DNA of 64,000 nucleotides from NCBI GenBank assembly GCA_051530055.1, contig CM121342.1, positions 13,516,001 through 13,580,000 of the forward strand. Direction: 5' to 3'. The DNA is from Neoechinorhynchus agilis. Lineage: Eukaryota > Acanthocephala. The position numbers and the translations under genes are program-made. Below are positions 1-13,150 of this stretch, piece after piece (positions within the stretch are counted from its first letter, which is position 1; each line of letters opens with the position of its first letter). The notes beneath the pieces are model-generated. The model made no database searches, was not told where the DNA came from, and saw only the letters and a program-made list of their open reading frames with translations.

Positions 1-303
1 TAAAAGAAGTAACCTTTCTAGTTTATAGAAAAGAACGCGACAGTTGGGGAGAAACACCGTTTCTTTTTTCTAATCATAAATTCAACATCATTTTTAGGCA
101 ACTGTCTGCATGATTTTAACAATCCAACGCATACAATTATGTTTATCTAGCATTTCGATCATTTCAATTCGCGAAACCCGCAGAACATAAAAATGTGGAA
201 CTATTTTATAGCTCAAAAACATACAGTGCAGATATCTAAATTTGAAACCAAAGAAATAGCATTTATTGAGCATAAAATGCATCAAGAATTTTCGATAGCT
301 CAA

Positions 304-693
304 TCACGGATTTATTACATAGTAACTTACAATGAACACAATGACTGTGCAAATGAATGATGGGCACTGAAAGTTTATTCTAATCGCATGATCATTGGAC
401 TCTTCCCAATAACATTGGGCTTTAATTCGAACTTTCCCAGGTTCATTCTTGACTTCTCGCGTATAAACATGAACTACAAATCTATAGGGAAGATCGCAAT
501 TTTGCGCCATTTGAATCATTTTATCCTTTATAAAAATGGACGTATCATCAAACTCGCTGCGATTTATTGATGCGTACGTTCGATTCAAGAATTTTGTTTC
601 GAGGTAATCTTCAATAAACAATTTTGCTTTGGAAACGTCAAAACCGTTCTTAAATTTGTCGGAACGAATTTGTTGAGAAGCTTGTTTTGCCAT
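304..693 (-). CDS. Tctex-1 family dynein light chain (DYNLT2B/TCTEX1D2-like)
   Basis: 129-aa single-exon protein with an ATG start at 693. Residues 12-126 follow the Tctex-1 fold: an N-terminal segment that would form two helices, then YRFVVHVYTREV, then CYWEESNDHAIR and a C-terminal hydrophobic strand ending VSYYVI. Family members are small homodimeric light chains of cytoplasmic or intraflagellar-transport dynein that bind the intermediate chain; the DYNLT2B branch works on retrograde ciliary transport. The order and spacing of the YR..V, CYW and final aromatic strands are seen directly; assignment to the 2B branch is inference. The length is normal for the family and no break is visible. 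The gene stands alone beside transposon DNA, with no neighbour suggesting an operon. Confidence 0.72.
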   Translation of the reverse strand: MAKQASQQIRSDKFKNGFDVSKAKLFIEDYLETKFLNRTYASINRSEFDDTSIFIKDKMIQMAQNCDLPYRFVVHVYTREVKNEPGKVRIKAQCYWEESNDHAIRINFQCPSFICTVIVFIVSYYVINP

Positions 694-1099
694 TATTTAA
701 CGATCACATATATTTTAATCAATTGTACGAGAAAAATATTGCCATGGTTTCTACGGAACACTTAGTTCTATTCGGCAAATGTTCATTGGATCAATGTAGA
801 ACTCGATAAGAAATAATTTCGATCATCACACATTTGTAGTTTGGTCGACTTCTATGAATATTGAAATGACTGTGGAAAAGATCTCTGATCCACATTGGTC
901 ATCAGGCTAAACTGCAATATTACACCCACATTTGGGCAGGCATTCATGAGATCAAAGGCGTCAAACTTTATGAGAAAACAAATAGTGTAAAGCTTTTACA
1001 CTCACTTGGATTTCCCCCAATGTTATCCTTATGAGTTCGTCATTTGTTGCATTGTCAGCTGATTTTCCCGACCGCATGTATATATTTCTTTTTATTGAT
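694..1099. other. Intergenic AT-rich DNA
   Basis: Upstream flank of the Tctex-1 gene up to the 3' end of the first Penelope-like element. It presumably holds the Tctex-1 promoter; I see no clear motif or other feature. Confidence 0.4.
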
Positions 1100-1147
1100 A
1101 GTTGCAACCTTATTATCCTCCCCGATGACTGATTTATTTGTACGAAT

Positions 1148-1173
1148 TTTCGTCTGCATGCAGACCTCTTCAG
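1148..1173 (-). ncRNA. Hammerhead-like motif at Penelope 3' end
   Basis: On the minus strand CTGAAGAG is followed by a perfect stem (GTCTG, loop CATG, CAGAC) and GAAA. This is the core layout CUGANGA - stem II - GAAA of hammerhead ribozymes, which are known from Penelope-like element termini. There is one extra base before stem II, and stems I and III are not obvious, so activity is doubtful. Confidence 0.4.
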
Positions 1174-1574
1174 GTATCTAGAATAGTACATGGTGAGTGT
1201 AGCTTGGGCAGAACTCGGGTGCCCGGGGTTGTTAGGCCCGCGGGTGATCTGTCACCCCCCTGAGCAGGTCTTAGTTTGTATGGAATCTTCAGCTTCCAGC
1301 TTGGGGTATTCCCCTCCATACAGTTGTTGATTATCATTACCGCCTCTTTGATTACCCTCCTTTTCCAGTCACTCTCGATCATGATCTGATGAGCATCCTC
1401 AAATCCGATTTCATGATTCGTTTTTACAACATGATTACTGATGGCGGATGACGTATCTGCTCTGCGCACACAATATTTGTGCTGGTTAATGCGCTTTTTT
1501 AGTCCTTGACTTGTTTGTCCAACATAATATTTTCCGTATTGTCGGCATGGTACTTTATAGATTGTACTTTTATC

Positions 1575-1584
1575 CTCTTGTTTT
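1575..1584. repeat. Left target-site duplication of nested LINE
   Basis: CTCTTGTTTT, repeated exactly at 2857-2866 on the far side of the AAT tract. The two copies bound the LINE that interrupts the Penelope-like element. Confidence 0.8.
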
Positions 1585-2856
<1,272 letters not shown>

Positions 2857-2866
2857 CTCTTGTTTT
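2857..2866. repeat. Right target-site duplication of nested LINE
   Basis: CTCTTGTTTT, identical to 1575-1584. After it the Penelope-like sequence resumes. Confidence 0.8.
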
Positions 2867-4690
2867 GGTTTCTTTTTGAAAATACCCGCCAACTTCGTTG
2901 CTGCTTTAGAATATATTGACACCGAATGGGTCTTGCATCTTCTTATAAGATGTTGTAATTTGTTCAGAGTTGCTTTATTGATGAATTTTGATTCCAGGAA
3001 TATTTTCTGATTGGCGGTGGTTTTCGGGTTTTTTTTCGATGTAGTGTTCGTCTTATTCTTCTCTCGCTGAAAACTCATCCTCGTCCTCATCAAGGACCTT
3101 TTAATTGCCCAATTCGGATATTCCTCCTCTCTGAGCAATGATGTTATTGAGTCAATTTCTTGCCTCTGTCATTTCTCCTTGGAGCATATTCTCATAGCTC
3201 TCCTGAATAAGGCATCCGATACTGCTATCTTGTATCTCACAGGAGAATGTGATGTCCATTAACTTGTGTGCCAGTTTATGTTGGGTTTTCTGTATACCTT
3301 TGTTTCGATTCTGTCCACATGTTTCACTATTTCCACGCCCAGAAAAAGATATGCGATTGTTTTTCTCTCGCTCAATTGTCCATCACACATCATCAACATA
3401 TCTCCACCGGTGTGTTAATCCCCTTATATCGTTTTTTATATAATTCTCATAATTAACAATGTATATGTCTGCTAACATTGGTTGTAGTCGCGACCCCATC
3501 GCCACTCTATCCACTTGCTCGAAAATACTGTCGTTGAATTTTAATGCTGATTTTTTCGTGCATAGAGTTAGTAGTTTAGACCATGTGGTCAAGTCCAGTT
3601 GTGGTTCGCCACAGTTTTTCTCGAGTATTTTAGCCGTCAACTCAATGGCCTCTTGAAGAGGAATGTTAGTGAATAAGGATTTAATATCGGCCGTTATAAA
3701 CCATGATGTGTTTGATGGAAGATTCCGCACTTCTGCGAATACATGCCCGTTTCAAACTCCATGTTCGTTTAGTGGTCAGCATTTTCGCAAACGAGTGGTT
3801 GCATTTTTTGACAAATTTTGCAGAGCGGCTCTTTGTTCCGGCGTCAGGTCATCAATCTGCATATGTAAAGCAGGCAAAGGGCACAAGTTAGTTATTTTGA
3901 ACTCAGCAGACTATATTCAAGCAGGTCACGGGTTATTACGGTCAGAACAATTCAACACACTTGATCATGATTCTACAGAAAAGACGGAAAAAGAAATGAA
4001 AAAATATTGCTAGAGTTGAAAAAAGCAGCTAAAATCACGGAGGAGACATACCGAAGATGAAGTTCTTATAATGCAACAACCGCATACACGTATTTACTAC
4101 CTAAGATACATAAGCTGAAACTCCAAGTCAGAACGGGTACTTCTCAGACATTCGTCTCGCTCTCAGATCATAACCCATAATTCCACCTACATCGTATTTC
4201 TATATCCTTAACCTTTTTTTAGGTATGAAATTCGGTCCAAGTCTTAGAACCTCCTCCTCTGATTTGGATAACCTTCGGTCCGACCAGTTTATGATTCTTT
4301 TATTACTCGATCTAGGGTCCTGGTTGGTTTTTCTAAATTTCAAAAACTTTTTTGGTGTCCTTGGAGGATGATAGTGTTCGCTTCAGTGATCTTCTGATTG
4401 ATAAATTCGTTGACCAATAGTATATCTTTTGTTTTTAGTATAAGAACAAGCTTTTCTCACATCCTCGTCGTGATAGGTTTCAATCTACTAATTCTCGTCT
4501 TTGTGTTTTTTACTGCGAATTTCATTAGTTTTTTCTGAATTTTGTTCTGAAATTCCGATCCTAAAACTCCAATTATCCCGCTTTTTAATCTTGCGCTTAT
4601 TGGAGTTATACCATTCTGGAGGCATTTGTTCAAAAATGCAATTGAAGCGGTGTACTGCACTTGGAGAGTTTTATTAAACAAAAAACAGCG

Positions 4691-5490
4691 TTCGAATAAT
4701 TAACGAAAATTTAACTGTGCAAACAGGTACTAAACTGTAATCGACCGTATGCACGCATTTACGATCGATTACGGATGACCACTTTTATCACATTCTCCCC
4801 CATTTATAATTATCCTCCAGATATCTTGGAGGTTTTCATATTCGCGACGATCTCCGAGGTTGTTGAATAGCGGTTGGTGACTCGAGAGATAATTCGTCTG
4901 TTCCAGCATGCGTTTCGTCCTCAGTTTCTTCCTTTTCGTAATCTTGTGGTGCATTGTTGTTAGGTGATAAGTGGGATATCTCTCCGTCTTTCGACTCTTG
5001 GCCGTTGTTTGAATATGGGGCTAGCTCTTTAGTTGATATAATACTTTTGTGCCCGTCATCGAATTGGATTGTAGAATGCCCACGATTGGCGTTTAGAAGA
5101 TCGACTTTCTCCATTCGGTCGTCATACTTGCTATTGCAAAACGGTTTTCTATGCCATACTGGACCTGTTTTTCTGAGCCGAGTTGGAAGGAGATTCGTAC
5201 ATCGTGACTTTCGAGGGAAATTGAATAATCGTTCATGAGGAGTGGAATTCGTAGTAGTACACAGTAACGACCTCATTGCATGAAGCGCCATTGGTAAAAC
5301 GGTTTCCCATTCTGTTAGGGCAGAAATTTTGACGCTAGTAGCATTCTGACGTTTCGCCACACTATTCCGACATATCTCTCACACTGACCGTTACCACTCG
5401 GGTTATACGGGCTGGAATAGCTATTCGCGACTAATAAGTCCAACAGGAAGGGACGCCAGAATGGATCTTGTGTTTTTACAATAATTGCGC
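4691..5490 (-). mobile_element. Ty3/gypsy fossil fragment: integrase end and 3' LTR
   Basis: Minus-strand integrase-derived sequence from about 5480 to 5130, with the family signatures NGQCERY and HERLFNFPRKS. A C-terminal tail follows to about 4836, then a purine-rich run near 4800 and a TG-starting LTR-like segment down to the Penelope boundary. It is related to the element at 5501-9508, which has the same integrase motif and a similar LTR start. Only the last part of the element is present; it is broken and older than its neighbour. Confidence 0.7.
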
Positions 5491-5500
5491 ATAAGAGGCC

Positions 5501-5635
5501 TGTGATATCGATTAGTTTCGACTACATCATAAATGTAATTATATTATTGATTACTAACCGTTATCGTTCGTTGTACCATGAAACGTTTTCGCGGTTCCGT
5601 TAGCTAAATAAAACCACGTTTTCGGTTCTACAACA
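5501..5635 (+). repeat. 5' LTR of the young Ty3/gypsy element
   Basis: 135 bp, TG...CA ends, preceded by the AGGCC target duplication. It contains an AATAAA signal at about 5607-5612. Confidence 0.88.
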
Positions 5636-5651
5636 ATTTATTTAGCTAACG
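5636..5651 (+). promoter_or_regulatory. Primer-binding segment complementary to the element's own LTR
   Basis: The segment just after the 5' LTR does not show the usual TGG start that pairs with a tRNA 3' end. Instead 5637-5651 is the exact 15-nt reverse complement of 5598-5612 within the LTR. That arrangement is what self-primed elements of the Tf1 type use: the transcript's own 5' end anneals next to the LTR. The complementarity is seen; the priming role is inferred. Confidence 0.5.
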
Positions 5652-8600
5652 ATGGATCATCAGGAAATTCTGTCGACAAAAACTGGCTCAGTCGAAGACA
5701 GTCAACCGCAAACTGTGCATCCTAGTTTCAAAACCGAACGGTTGAATATTCTACCTCACCATGAGGACACAAGAAAAAAAGTTCCGACTTTGGAAACGGA
5801 ATTTCGAGTACACAATAAAGAAACTTGCGGACAAGAGTGATAGGATGGAAATACTCCGTGCTCACATAGGACCTGATGTTTATGAGCTTATTGAACAATT
5901 CGAAGACTTTGATCAGGCTTTTGAGACGCTTGAGAAACTCTTTGTGAAGAAGCCTAACGAAATTCTATCTAGGCACTTGTTATCGACAAGACGACAGTTG
6001 GAAAATGAGAGCATAGATCAATACGTTCAAGCATTAGGGATGATTGCCAAAAACTGTTCCTTCAGATCCGTCAGCGCCGAAGAAGTAAAATCAGATTATA
6101 TACGAGACTCTTGTATCGCAGGTCTCCAATCAAACAGAATACGTCAGAGATTGCTCGAATGTGAAGAACTGACACTGTGCAATGCGTTTGAAAGTATGGA
6201 GCACTTCGGTAATCATAGTAGCGATCCTCTTAGATGCATGAAAGTACAAATCGACGAAAACGACCATAGAAACGATCCGTTTAAATGCAGGCGAATACGA
6301 ACTGACGAATATGACGATAAATCGCAATCATTGAACGCGATAAATAGAGAACATGATAGCAGGCTCGAAGAATTCAATCGTACGTCAGTTTGCTATTTTT
6401 GTGGGAGGAAACGACATCCTCGCAAATTATGCCCTGCCGCCGAAGTACAGTGCTATAAGTGTCAAAAACTCGGACACTTCGCGAGAATGTGTCGGTCAAA
6501 AAAAGCTAACAACGCTAACTTGTCTTCGGTCTACTTAGCTGCTACTAAAAAGGATAAGAATTCGATAAAGGATTATTCTCTCATGATTCCGGTATTGATA
6601 CAAGATGTAACCTTCTCTGCTTTGCTTGATACCGGGAGTTCCCTCAATTTCATCGATTTCAATGCTACCGAGAAGCTATAGTTATCTATGGAACCGTCCT
6701 ACTCAAACGTTTCGTTAGCCTCTGGTAACACTACAAGGAGAACTCTGGGCAAGGTTAGGGCCGATATTCGATTCGACGGAACGACGTACAGTCGCGTGAA
6801 ACTATACGTGTTGACTGATCTTTGCAGCGACGTAGTTCTTGGATTGCCGCTTTTAAGACTGCACAGAGAGTTCCGCTTGAGAATGTCAGGCAGTGAGCCG
6901 GCAATCGAACAGAATCTAGCTGCGTTACTTATTCCTGTACTTGATCAAGAGTCGACAACAAAATCTGATTTGGCGCCTTGTTTGTTCAATAATCTTTCCG
7001 CCGACTGTAAACCGATCGCAACTCGATCCCAATGCTACAATCAACGCGACATCATCTTTATTAAATCCGAGATCGGTCGCATGCTTAAAGATGGCATAAT
7101 CGAAAAATCCGATTCACCATGGAGGGCACAGGTCCTCGTGGTTAACAACGAAAATGGAAAAAAGAGACTCGTTGTAGACTTTAGCCAAACTACTAACAAA
7201 TTCACTTATCTAGATGCTTACCCTCTTTCACGTATCGAAACGATCGTCAACAGAATAGCAACAAATAAGGTGTTTAGCCGGTTAGACTTAAAAGATGCAT
7301 ATTATCAAGTATCAATTGCCCCTCATGAGAGAGACTATACCTCTTTTGAAGCATGCAGTGAGCTCTACCGCTTTACAAAAATCCCGATGGGCGTTACCAA
7401 TGGGGTATCCGCATTTCAGAGGTATATGAATAATATCATCGAAGCTAACAATTTATCAAATACGTATGCATATCTCGGCGATGCCATTATTTGCGGACAA
7501 ACGAAGAGCGAGCATGATAAAAACTAGTGACAATTTCGAGATATTGCTGCCAAGAAAGGATTAAAATTCAATGACGATAAAAGCTTATATGGGGTAGAAC
7601 GAATCCTGGTACTTGGTTACGAAATCGGTAACGGCCAACTAAGACCGGACCCAAATCGTCTCAAGCCTCTAAATGACATAGTACTACCCACCAACAAAGC
7701 ATCTATACAACGCCTGATGGGATTTTTTGCCTATTATAGTAAATGGATCCCGAACTACTCTAAAAGGATTCAACCGCTGATGTGCAAAAATTTGGATTTT
7801 CCTCTATGCGAACAAACTGCAATATTGATTGATACCTTGAAAAAAGACATCAAAAACGCTGTCATGCATAGCATAGATGAGGATAAGCAATTCGTACTCG
7901 AAACTGATGCTTCTGAGAAAGCAATTGGAGCCGCTCTTTTCCAGGATGGGCTACCTGTCGCATTTTTTTTCCAAAACACTGAATAAACATGAAAAACGAT
8001 ATCACATAGTGGAAAAGGAGGCGTACGCACTTATCGAGGCAATAAAACATTGGCGGTACTACTTAGCTATCCGTCCGTTCGTCGTGATTACGGATCAAAG
8101 ATCAGTATCCTTTATGCTCAATCAAAAACATTCAAAAAAGATTAGAAACGAACGCATATTACGATGGAGGCTGGAACTTTCAAGTTATACTTATACACTA
8201 AAGTATCGAGCTGCAGCTTCTAATCTAGCTGCGGATGTACTATCACGTGATTCATGTGCGAGCGTATCCTCTATTCTGACTCAGATCCACGAAGTTCACC
8301 GAAAATTAGGACATCCAGGTGTCACCAGGATGCTCCACTACACCAAACAAAATAATCTTCCTTATTCTACGGAGGAAATACGAAAAGTAACGGCATCTTG
8401 TTCGGTATGCTGCCGAATAAAACCAAGATTTTTCAAATCTTCTGGTCCACATTTGATCAAAGCCAGCAAACCATTCGAACGAATATCTGTGGACTTCAAA
8501 GGTCCATTACCGTCCACAGCAAGCGGTCCGCGGTATTTATTAGTCGCCGTAGACGAATATTCGCGGTTCCCAATCGCATTTGCTTGCACAGACTGTTCAA

Positions 8601-9373
8601 CTGAAACCGTTAAATTATGTCTATCACGAATCTTTGCAATTTTCGGATGTCCTGATTACGTCCACTCTGACCGAGGAGCTTCTTTCACCTGCAAGGATAT
8701 TCGAGAATGGCTAAATGCACAGAACGTTTGCCTCAGTCACACGACTGCGTTCCACACGCAAGGCAACGGCCAATGTGAACGCTACAATGGAACAGTGTGG
8801 AAAACCATCCAGCTCTTGCTTGCAGATCAAGATCTTCCTTTAAATAAATGGCCCCAGGTCTTCCATGAGGCACTTTCGAAAATACGAACACTTCTCTGCA
8901 CCAGTACGGGGCAAACGCCTCATGAACGAATATTCAATTATCCAAGAAGGAGTATGACATCCAGGCCACCACGAAGTTGGATTGTATCATGTGATAAGGC
9001 ATACCTCAAGAATCTGAACAGAAAGTCAAAGTACGAGAATGAAGTGGATGAAGTAACTCTAATAAGTGGAGGCGAAAAGCATTCGTTGATCCAATACGCT
9101 GATGGACGACAAGGCGTCGTTTCAACCCAACGTCTAGCCCCGTATGGGTCGGATATCGCTCAAACGACTGGTGATGACGTGCTTCAATCTCAAACTACTG
9201 AATCAAGATCTAAGCACAATAGTACTGAAATACCGGAACGCGGCACTCAGGAGGACTATACTGGATTGGATTCGGATTCTAGTCGAATGGGCTCGAAGTA
9301 TATAATGGAAGACGGGCGAGAAGAGAAACGGTCTTGCCGGAGACCAGGGAAACAATCGAACACGATGGAAGAT

Positions 9374-9508
9374 TGTGATATCGATTAATTTCGACTACAT
9401 CATAAATGTACTTATATTATCGATTACTAACCGTTATCGTTCGTTGTACCATGAAACGTTTTCGCGGTTCCGTTAGCTAAATAAAACCACGTTTTCGGTT
9501 CTACAACA
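9374..9508 (+). repeat. 3' LTR of the young Ty3/gypsy element
   Basis: 135 bp, about 98 percent identical to the 5' LTR, followed by AGGCC. Confidence 0.88.
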
Positions 9509-9513
9509 AGGCC

Positions 9514-10588
9514 AGTCAGACACAGACGTAAATCAGGAGGATTTAGGAGGAGGCTGGTCATTATCTTACCTATCTGCGGACAGTCGAGGAAATGGAGGTG
9601 TAGGCGTTTGTTTATCACCCCGCCTCCGAAACTCAGCACTATGCAGTACTATAACTGACCGAATCCTTAGTGTCAGCATAACGCTTCGGTCGAGAAATCT
9701 CTATGCTTTTGGCGTATATTCACCGACCTCCTCGTCGGATGAAGAGGCGGTTGAAAGATTTTATGGAAATCTAGCCGAAGCATTAGATGATGTACCAAAC
9801 AGAGACACCCTCCTAATAGCCGGTGACTTCAACGCGATTTTACCACATTCCGAAAGATTGCCATATGTGTTAAAAGGCGAGAATCGGAACAGCCGGTACT
9901 TGGTTGAGACGCTGGAGCGGCATGATATCGTGTCTGCTAACACTTTATTCCGTAAGCGTCCGTGGCGTTTGGCGACGTTTATGGGCCAAAAGAATCCGTC
10001 CAAACATGCCATGGGAAAAAATCCCAAGAGACGCTAAGCTCAGCTTGACCATATATTGTTGAGACGTAGGGAAAAATGTCAGGTCAAAAACGCTGACACA
10101 TTCACAGTCGATGGGCTGCCAACCGACCACAAGTTGATGATGTGTCAGTTGAGCATGAGTGACTCGTTGTTCCGTACGCCTCAGTGTCCTCCACGCCCGT
10201 TCTATGGCGCCCTCGCTAATGAGGAGAAGAGGAAAGAGTTCGATATCGAACTAGAGAATCAACTGAGCTCGATGCCAGCTGCTGAAACGGATATTGATTT
10301 TTATTACAAGTCAATCTGCGACGCAGTGACCGAAGCGGCCGAGAAAACCTCCCAAAAATGAGGCGTATAAAAACTGCAACGGTTATATGGCAGGAGGACT
10401 GTGAATCTATGGCAATGGCTGAGCAGATCAAAACTCTAAGAAAAAGAGGAAAACGATCTGAGGCTCGCATTGCAAGTCTTGAACTTGCCAATCTCTATAA
10501 TGAAAAGCAAAAGGCTTCGATAGAGGATGCAGCTCGCGAGATCGCATATAAGGAAGGTTTTCTTCAGAACGGAGCACGACCGGAATAA
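9514..10588 (+). mobile_element. LINE fragment: AP-type endonuclease region
   Basis: Decayed open frames encode an apurinic-like endonuclease: GNGGVGVCLSPRL, FGVYSPTSSSDEEAVERFY, LLIAGDFNAILP (metal-binding GDFN box) and AQLDHILLRRREK followed by DGLPTDHKLM (the D-H pair). A helical linker follows to 10588. The combination resembles RTE/CR1-like LINEs. There is a stop near 10036 and a frame change near 10359, and the RT domain is missing, so it is a dead 5' portion. The young Ty3/gypsy element inserted at its left edge. Confidence 0.75.
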
Positions 10589-11890
10589 CCCGTACCGACA
10601 TTAAATACAAAGGGATTATCTATGAAAATGTCGAACTGTATGCGCTTAAAAATTTATGCACCGATATAATTTTGGGAAGATCATTTATGAATAAGTTCAA
10701 GGAAGTAAAATTCCTTTTTGATGAAGATGGATCGCTTGAATGCATGGCAATGGATGGAGAGATGACTCCTCGTCTTTTTGCAAATCTCAATCAGGGTTGT
10801 CGACCAATAGCGGCGAAATCAAGGAATTATAGTCAACTCGATAAAGTCTTCATTAAGAAGTTAAACGTATCTTACCGGAAGGAATGATTACCCACAGTCA
10901 GTCTCCTTAGAGGGCGCAGGTATTGATTGTTCGAAGTAACGCAAGTAAGCCTCGAATGGTGATTGATTATGCATCGACAATCAACAAATATACTGAACTA
11001 GATGCATACCCTCTTCCAAAAATCGACGATCTAGCCCCAGAAATAGCACAATATAAATATTTTACGGCCATCGATCTTCGACATGCATACCATCAAATAC
11101 CAATCAACAGGCTGGATAGGATCTTTACAGCTTTTGAAACGAATGGTGGTCTTTGTGAATTTACCCGGATTCCATTTGGTATCACAAACGGCGTAGCGGC
11201 TTTTCAGAGAATAATGAATTCGATCATTGATAAAAACAAGCTGAAAGGTACATATGCATTTTTGGACAATACCACAATTTGTGGATCTACAATTGAAGAG
11301 CACGATGCAAATTTAAACAATTTTAAAAAATCGCAGAAGATCTTGGTTTGACATTCAATGATAGAAAAATACATTTTCAGGACTAATCAGATAGCAATGC
11401 TGGGAAACCTAATTTCTTACCAGAGTATAAAACCGGATCCTGAAAGGATAGAGAGTCTTGGCATTAAAACCACCAACAGATAAGACTAGTTTGAAACGTT
11501 GCATAAGAATATTCTCGTACTATCCCAATTGGATATCTGACTTTTCAACCAAAATCAACCCGATAATTCGTACCACGGAATTCCCGTTGAATTAAGAATC
11601 ATTAGAAGCTTTTGAATCTATAGCAGCATATCGGGAATGCTGCTCTAAGCTGTCTGAATCCGACTGGACAATTAGTCTTAGAAACCGTTGCTTCGGACGT
11701 TGCCATCGCTGCTACCCTGAGTCAAAACGGAAAACCTATAGCCTTTTTCTCACGCACCCTTTCACCTGCAGAAAAAAAACATACTGCGATTGAGAAGGAA
11801 GCTCAGACAATTGTAGAGAGTGTACGAAAATGGCGACACTGTATTTTTGTATACAACCGTACTTTCCTACGTTGCACCGCAGTTATAAGC
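10589..11890 (+). mobile_element. Ty3/gypsy fossil fragment (protease end, RT, RNase H)
   Basis: Signatures in order: LCTDIILGRSFM of the protease end, RT with VIDYASTINKYTELDAYPLP and RIPFGITNGVAAFQR, and an RNase H region near 11690-11870 with PIAFFSRTLSPAEKKHT. No LTR is recognised at either end. It is broken in several places and more decayed than the element at 5501-9508, to which it is related. Confidence 0.75.
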
Positions 11891-12600
11891 CCGTCAAATA
11901 GAATTGGACTCCGCAAGGGATCTAAAATACACGACAACAGTCCTGTTATGCGGACAATTCGCATCTCTTAAAATCAGGTCATCGTATGTACGACAGTTCC
12001 CTTTGCATTTACGATACAATGTCGTTGGCTTCCAGAAAAGGAACTGTTGCACGACCTGCGGGCAAGATGCCTCCGACCGAATTATATTGCCCGTGAGCTG
12101 CCGTCGTCTGCGGCGCAAATATGCACTGGGCGGTTGGACTCCGGCTCTCTTATACAGTGTTTTGTTGGTCAATTTATCTGACCTTCTGACCTTGAACGCC
12201 GGACGTAAGAGAGATGAATGATTTTGGTCCAACTGCCTCGTCGCCGTTGGTGACAGTGTCCAGGTCTCTGCATTGTAGTAGAGAATGCTCTCAATTAGAG
12301 CCCTGAACAGCTGCGAACGGAGTTCATCTGGCAAAGACGCACTGTCAAACAGTGGCTTAAGTTGCCCCTCCGGCGACAGTTTCGCTCTTTTCGACGCTCA
12401 AGTCGTCGGCGAGAGCTACGACGCCCTCGCTCTTTCCCGTTACACTGGTGGATTTTGTTGGTCCCGTTCACTGCCGCATCACCAAGTGGAGCGGCACAGC
12501 GCCCCCTCGTTGACAGGCTACTATCAGTAGCTGTCTGGCCGCCGGAGCTGCTTCTTTTACGTGACCGATAAGAATCAGTAACATCAAGTCCGATCATCAT
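11891..12600 (-). mobile_element. LINE fragment: C-terminal RT region
   Basis: The minus-strand frame 12334-11894 (146 codons) carries LIESILYYNAETWTLSPTA and AGVQPPSAYLRRRRRQLTG. These are typical of the region after the RT of RTE/CR1-like LINEs, where YNAETW is the diagnostic box. It may come from the same family as 9514-10588, in opposite orientation. The Arg-rich frame from 12600 to 12340 adjoins it but is not identified. Confidence 0.6.
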
Positions 12601-12639
12601 GAAAGAAAGTTAGGGACCTGAAAGAAAGCTAGGGACGGA

Positions 12640-13150
12640 TGATGCAGCGAGGAGCGGATCAGGATTGTGTAGACCAAAAGACTATGTTTAATTGGCACCT
12701 GAACGAATTTTGAAGGAAAGGAAGTTTTTTGCGGCTAACAGGTATTTTGTGAGCTATGTGACGGGCCTCAGATGCTTGATTTTGAAGGAGTTTCAAGATG
12801 GGTCACGGTGAGTAGACATCGATATTCATGAATACTTTCTAGAGTTGAGCATCAAGACGTGTTGGAAAGTCAATTAATTGGCGCACTTCGGATAAGAGTG
12901 AGAGAGCAAACAGTTTATTGAAGTCCCCTGCAATTAGGAAATGGTGTGAATTTGCGGAGTTTAATAGCTCCATCATGGACTCCAGTTAACGTAAAGAGGA
13001 CTCAGAACGAGAGGTGGGAGGGCGATAGACGCCAGTAAATGTGAATTTTCTAAGACCATGTCTTAGAGGAGCTGAGAAATGGACTGCGATGAATTCAAGA
13101 TCGGGGTTTTGGAGAGAACCTATGAGAGATGAATGAACAGTTTAAATAGT
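12640..13150 (-). mobile_element. LINE fragment: endonuclease region
   Basis: The minus strand near 12945-12850 reads HHFLIAGDFNKLFALSLLS and then a QLIDFPTRLD motif, the GDFN and PTR boxes of a Jockey/CR1-type endonuclease. Stops interrupt it throughout, and it has no RT. Confidence 0.55.

Larger units (their letters stand above)
5501..9508 (+). mobile_element. Ty3/gypsy LTR retrotransposon, nearly whole fossil
   Basis: Complete in outline, 4.0 kb. Two 135-bp LTRs (5501-5635 and 9374-9508) both start TGTGAT and end ACAACA and differ at about 3 sites. A 5-bp target duplication AGGCC flanks it (5496-5500, 9509-9513). Parts in order: gag about 5652-6380, two CCHC zinc knuckles 6390-6500, protease with DTGSS near 6630, reverse transcriptase 7030-7620, RNase H 7890-8250, and integrase 8280-9010 with a zinc-binding head and a DDE core, then a variable tail. 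LTR divergence near 2 percent points to a young insertion. It is broken, with about two or three breaks in the coding part. It sits inside an older LINE whose sequence resumes at 9514. Confidence 0.88.
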
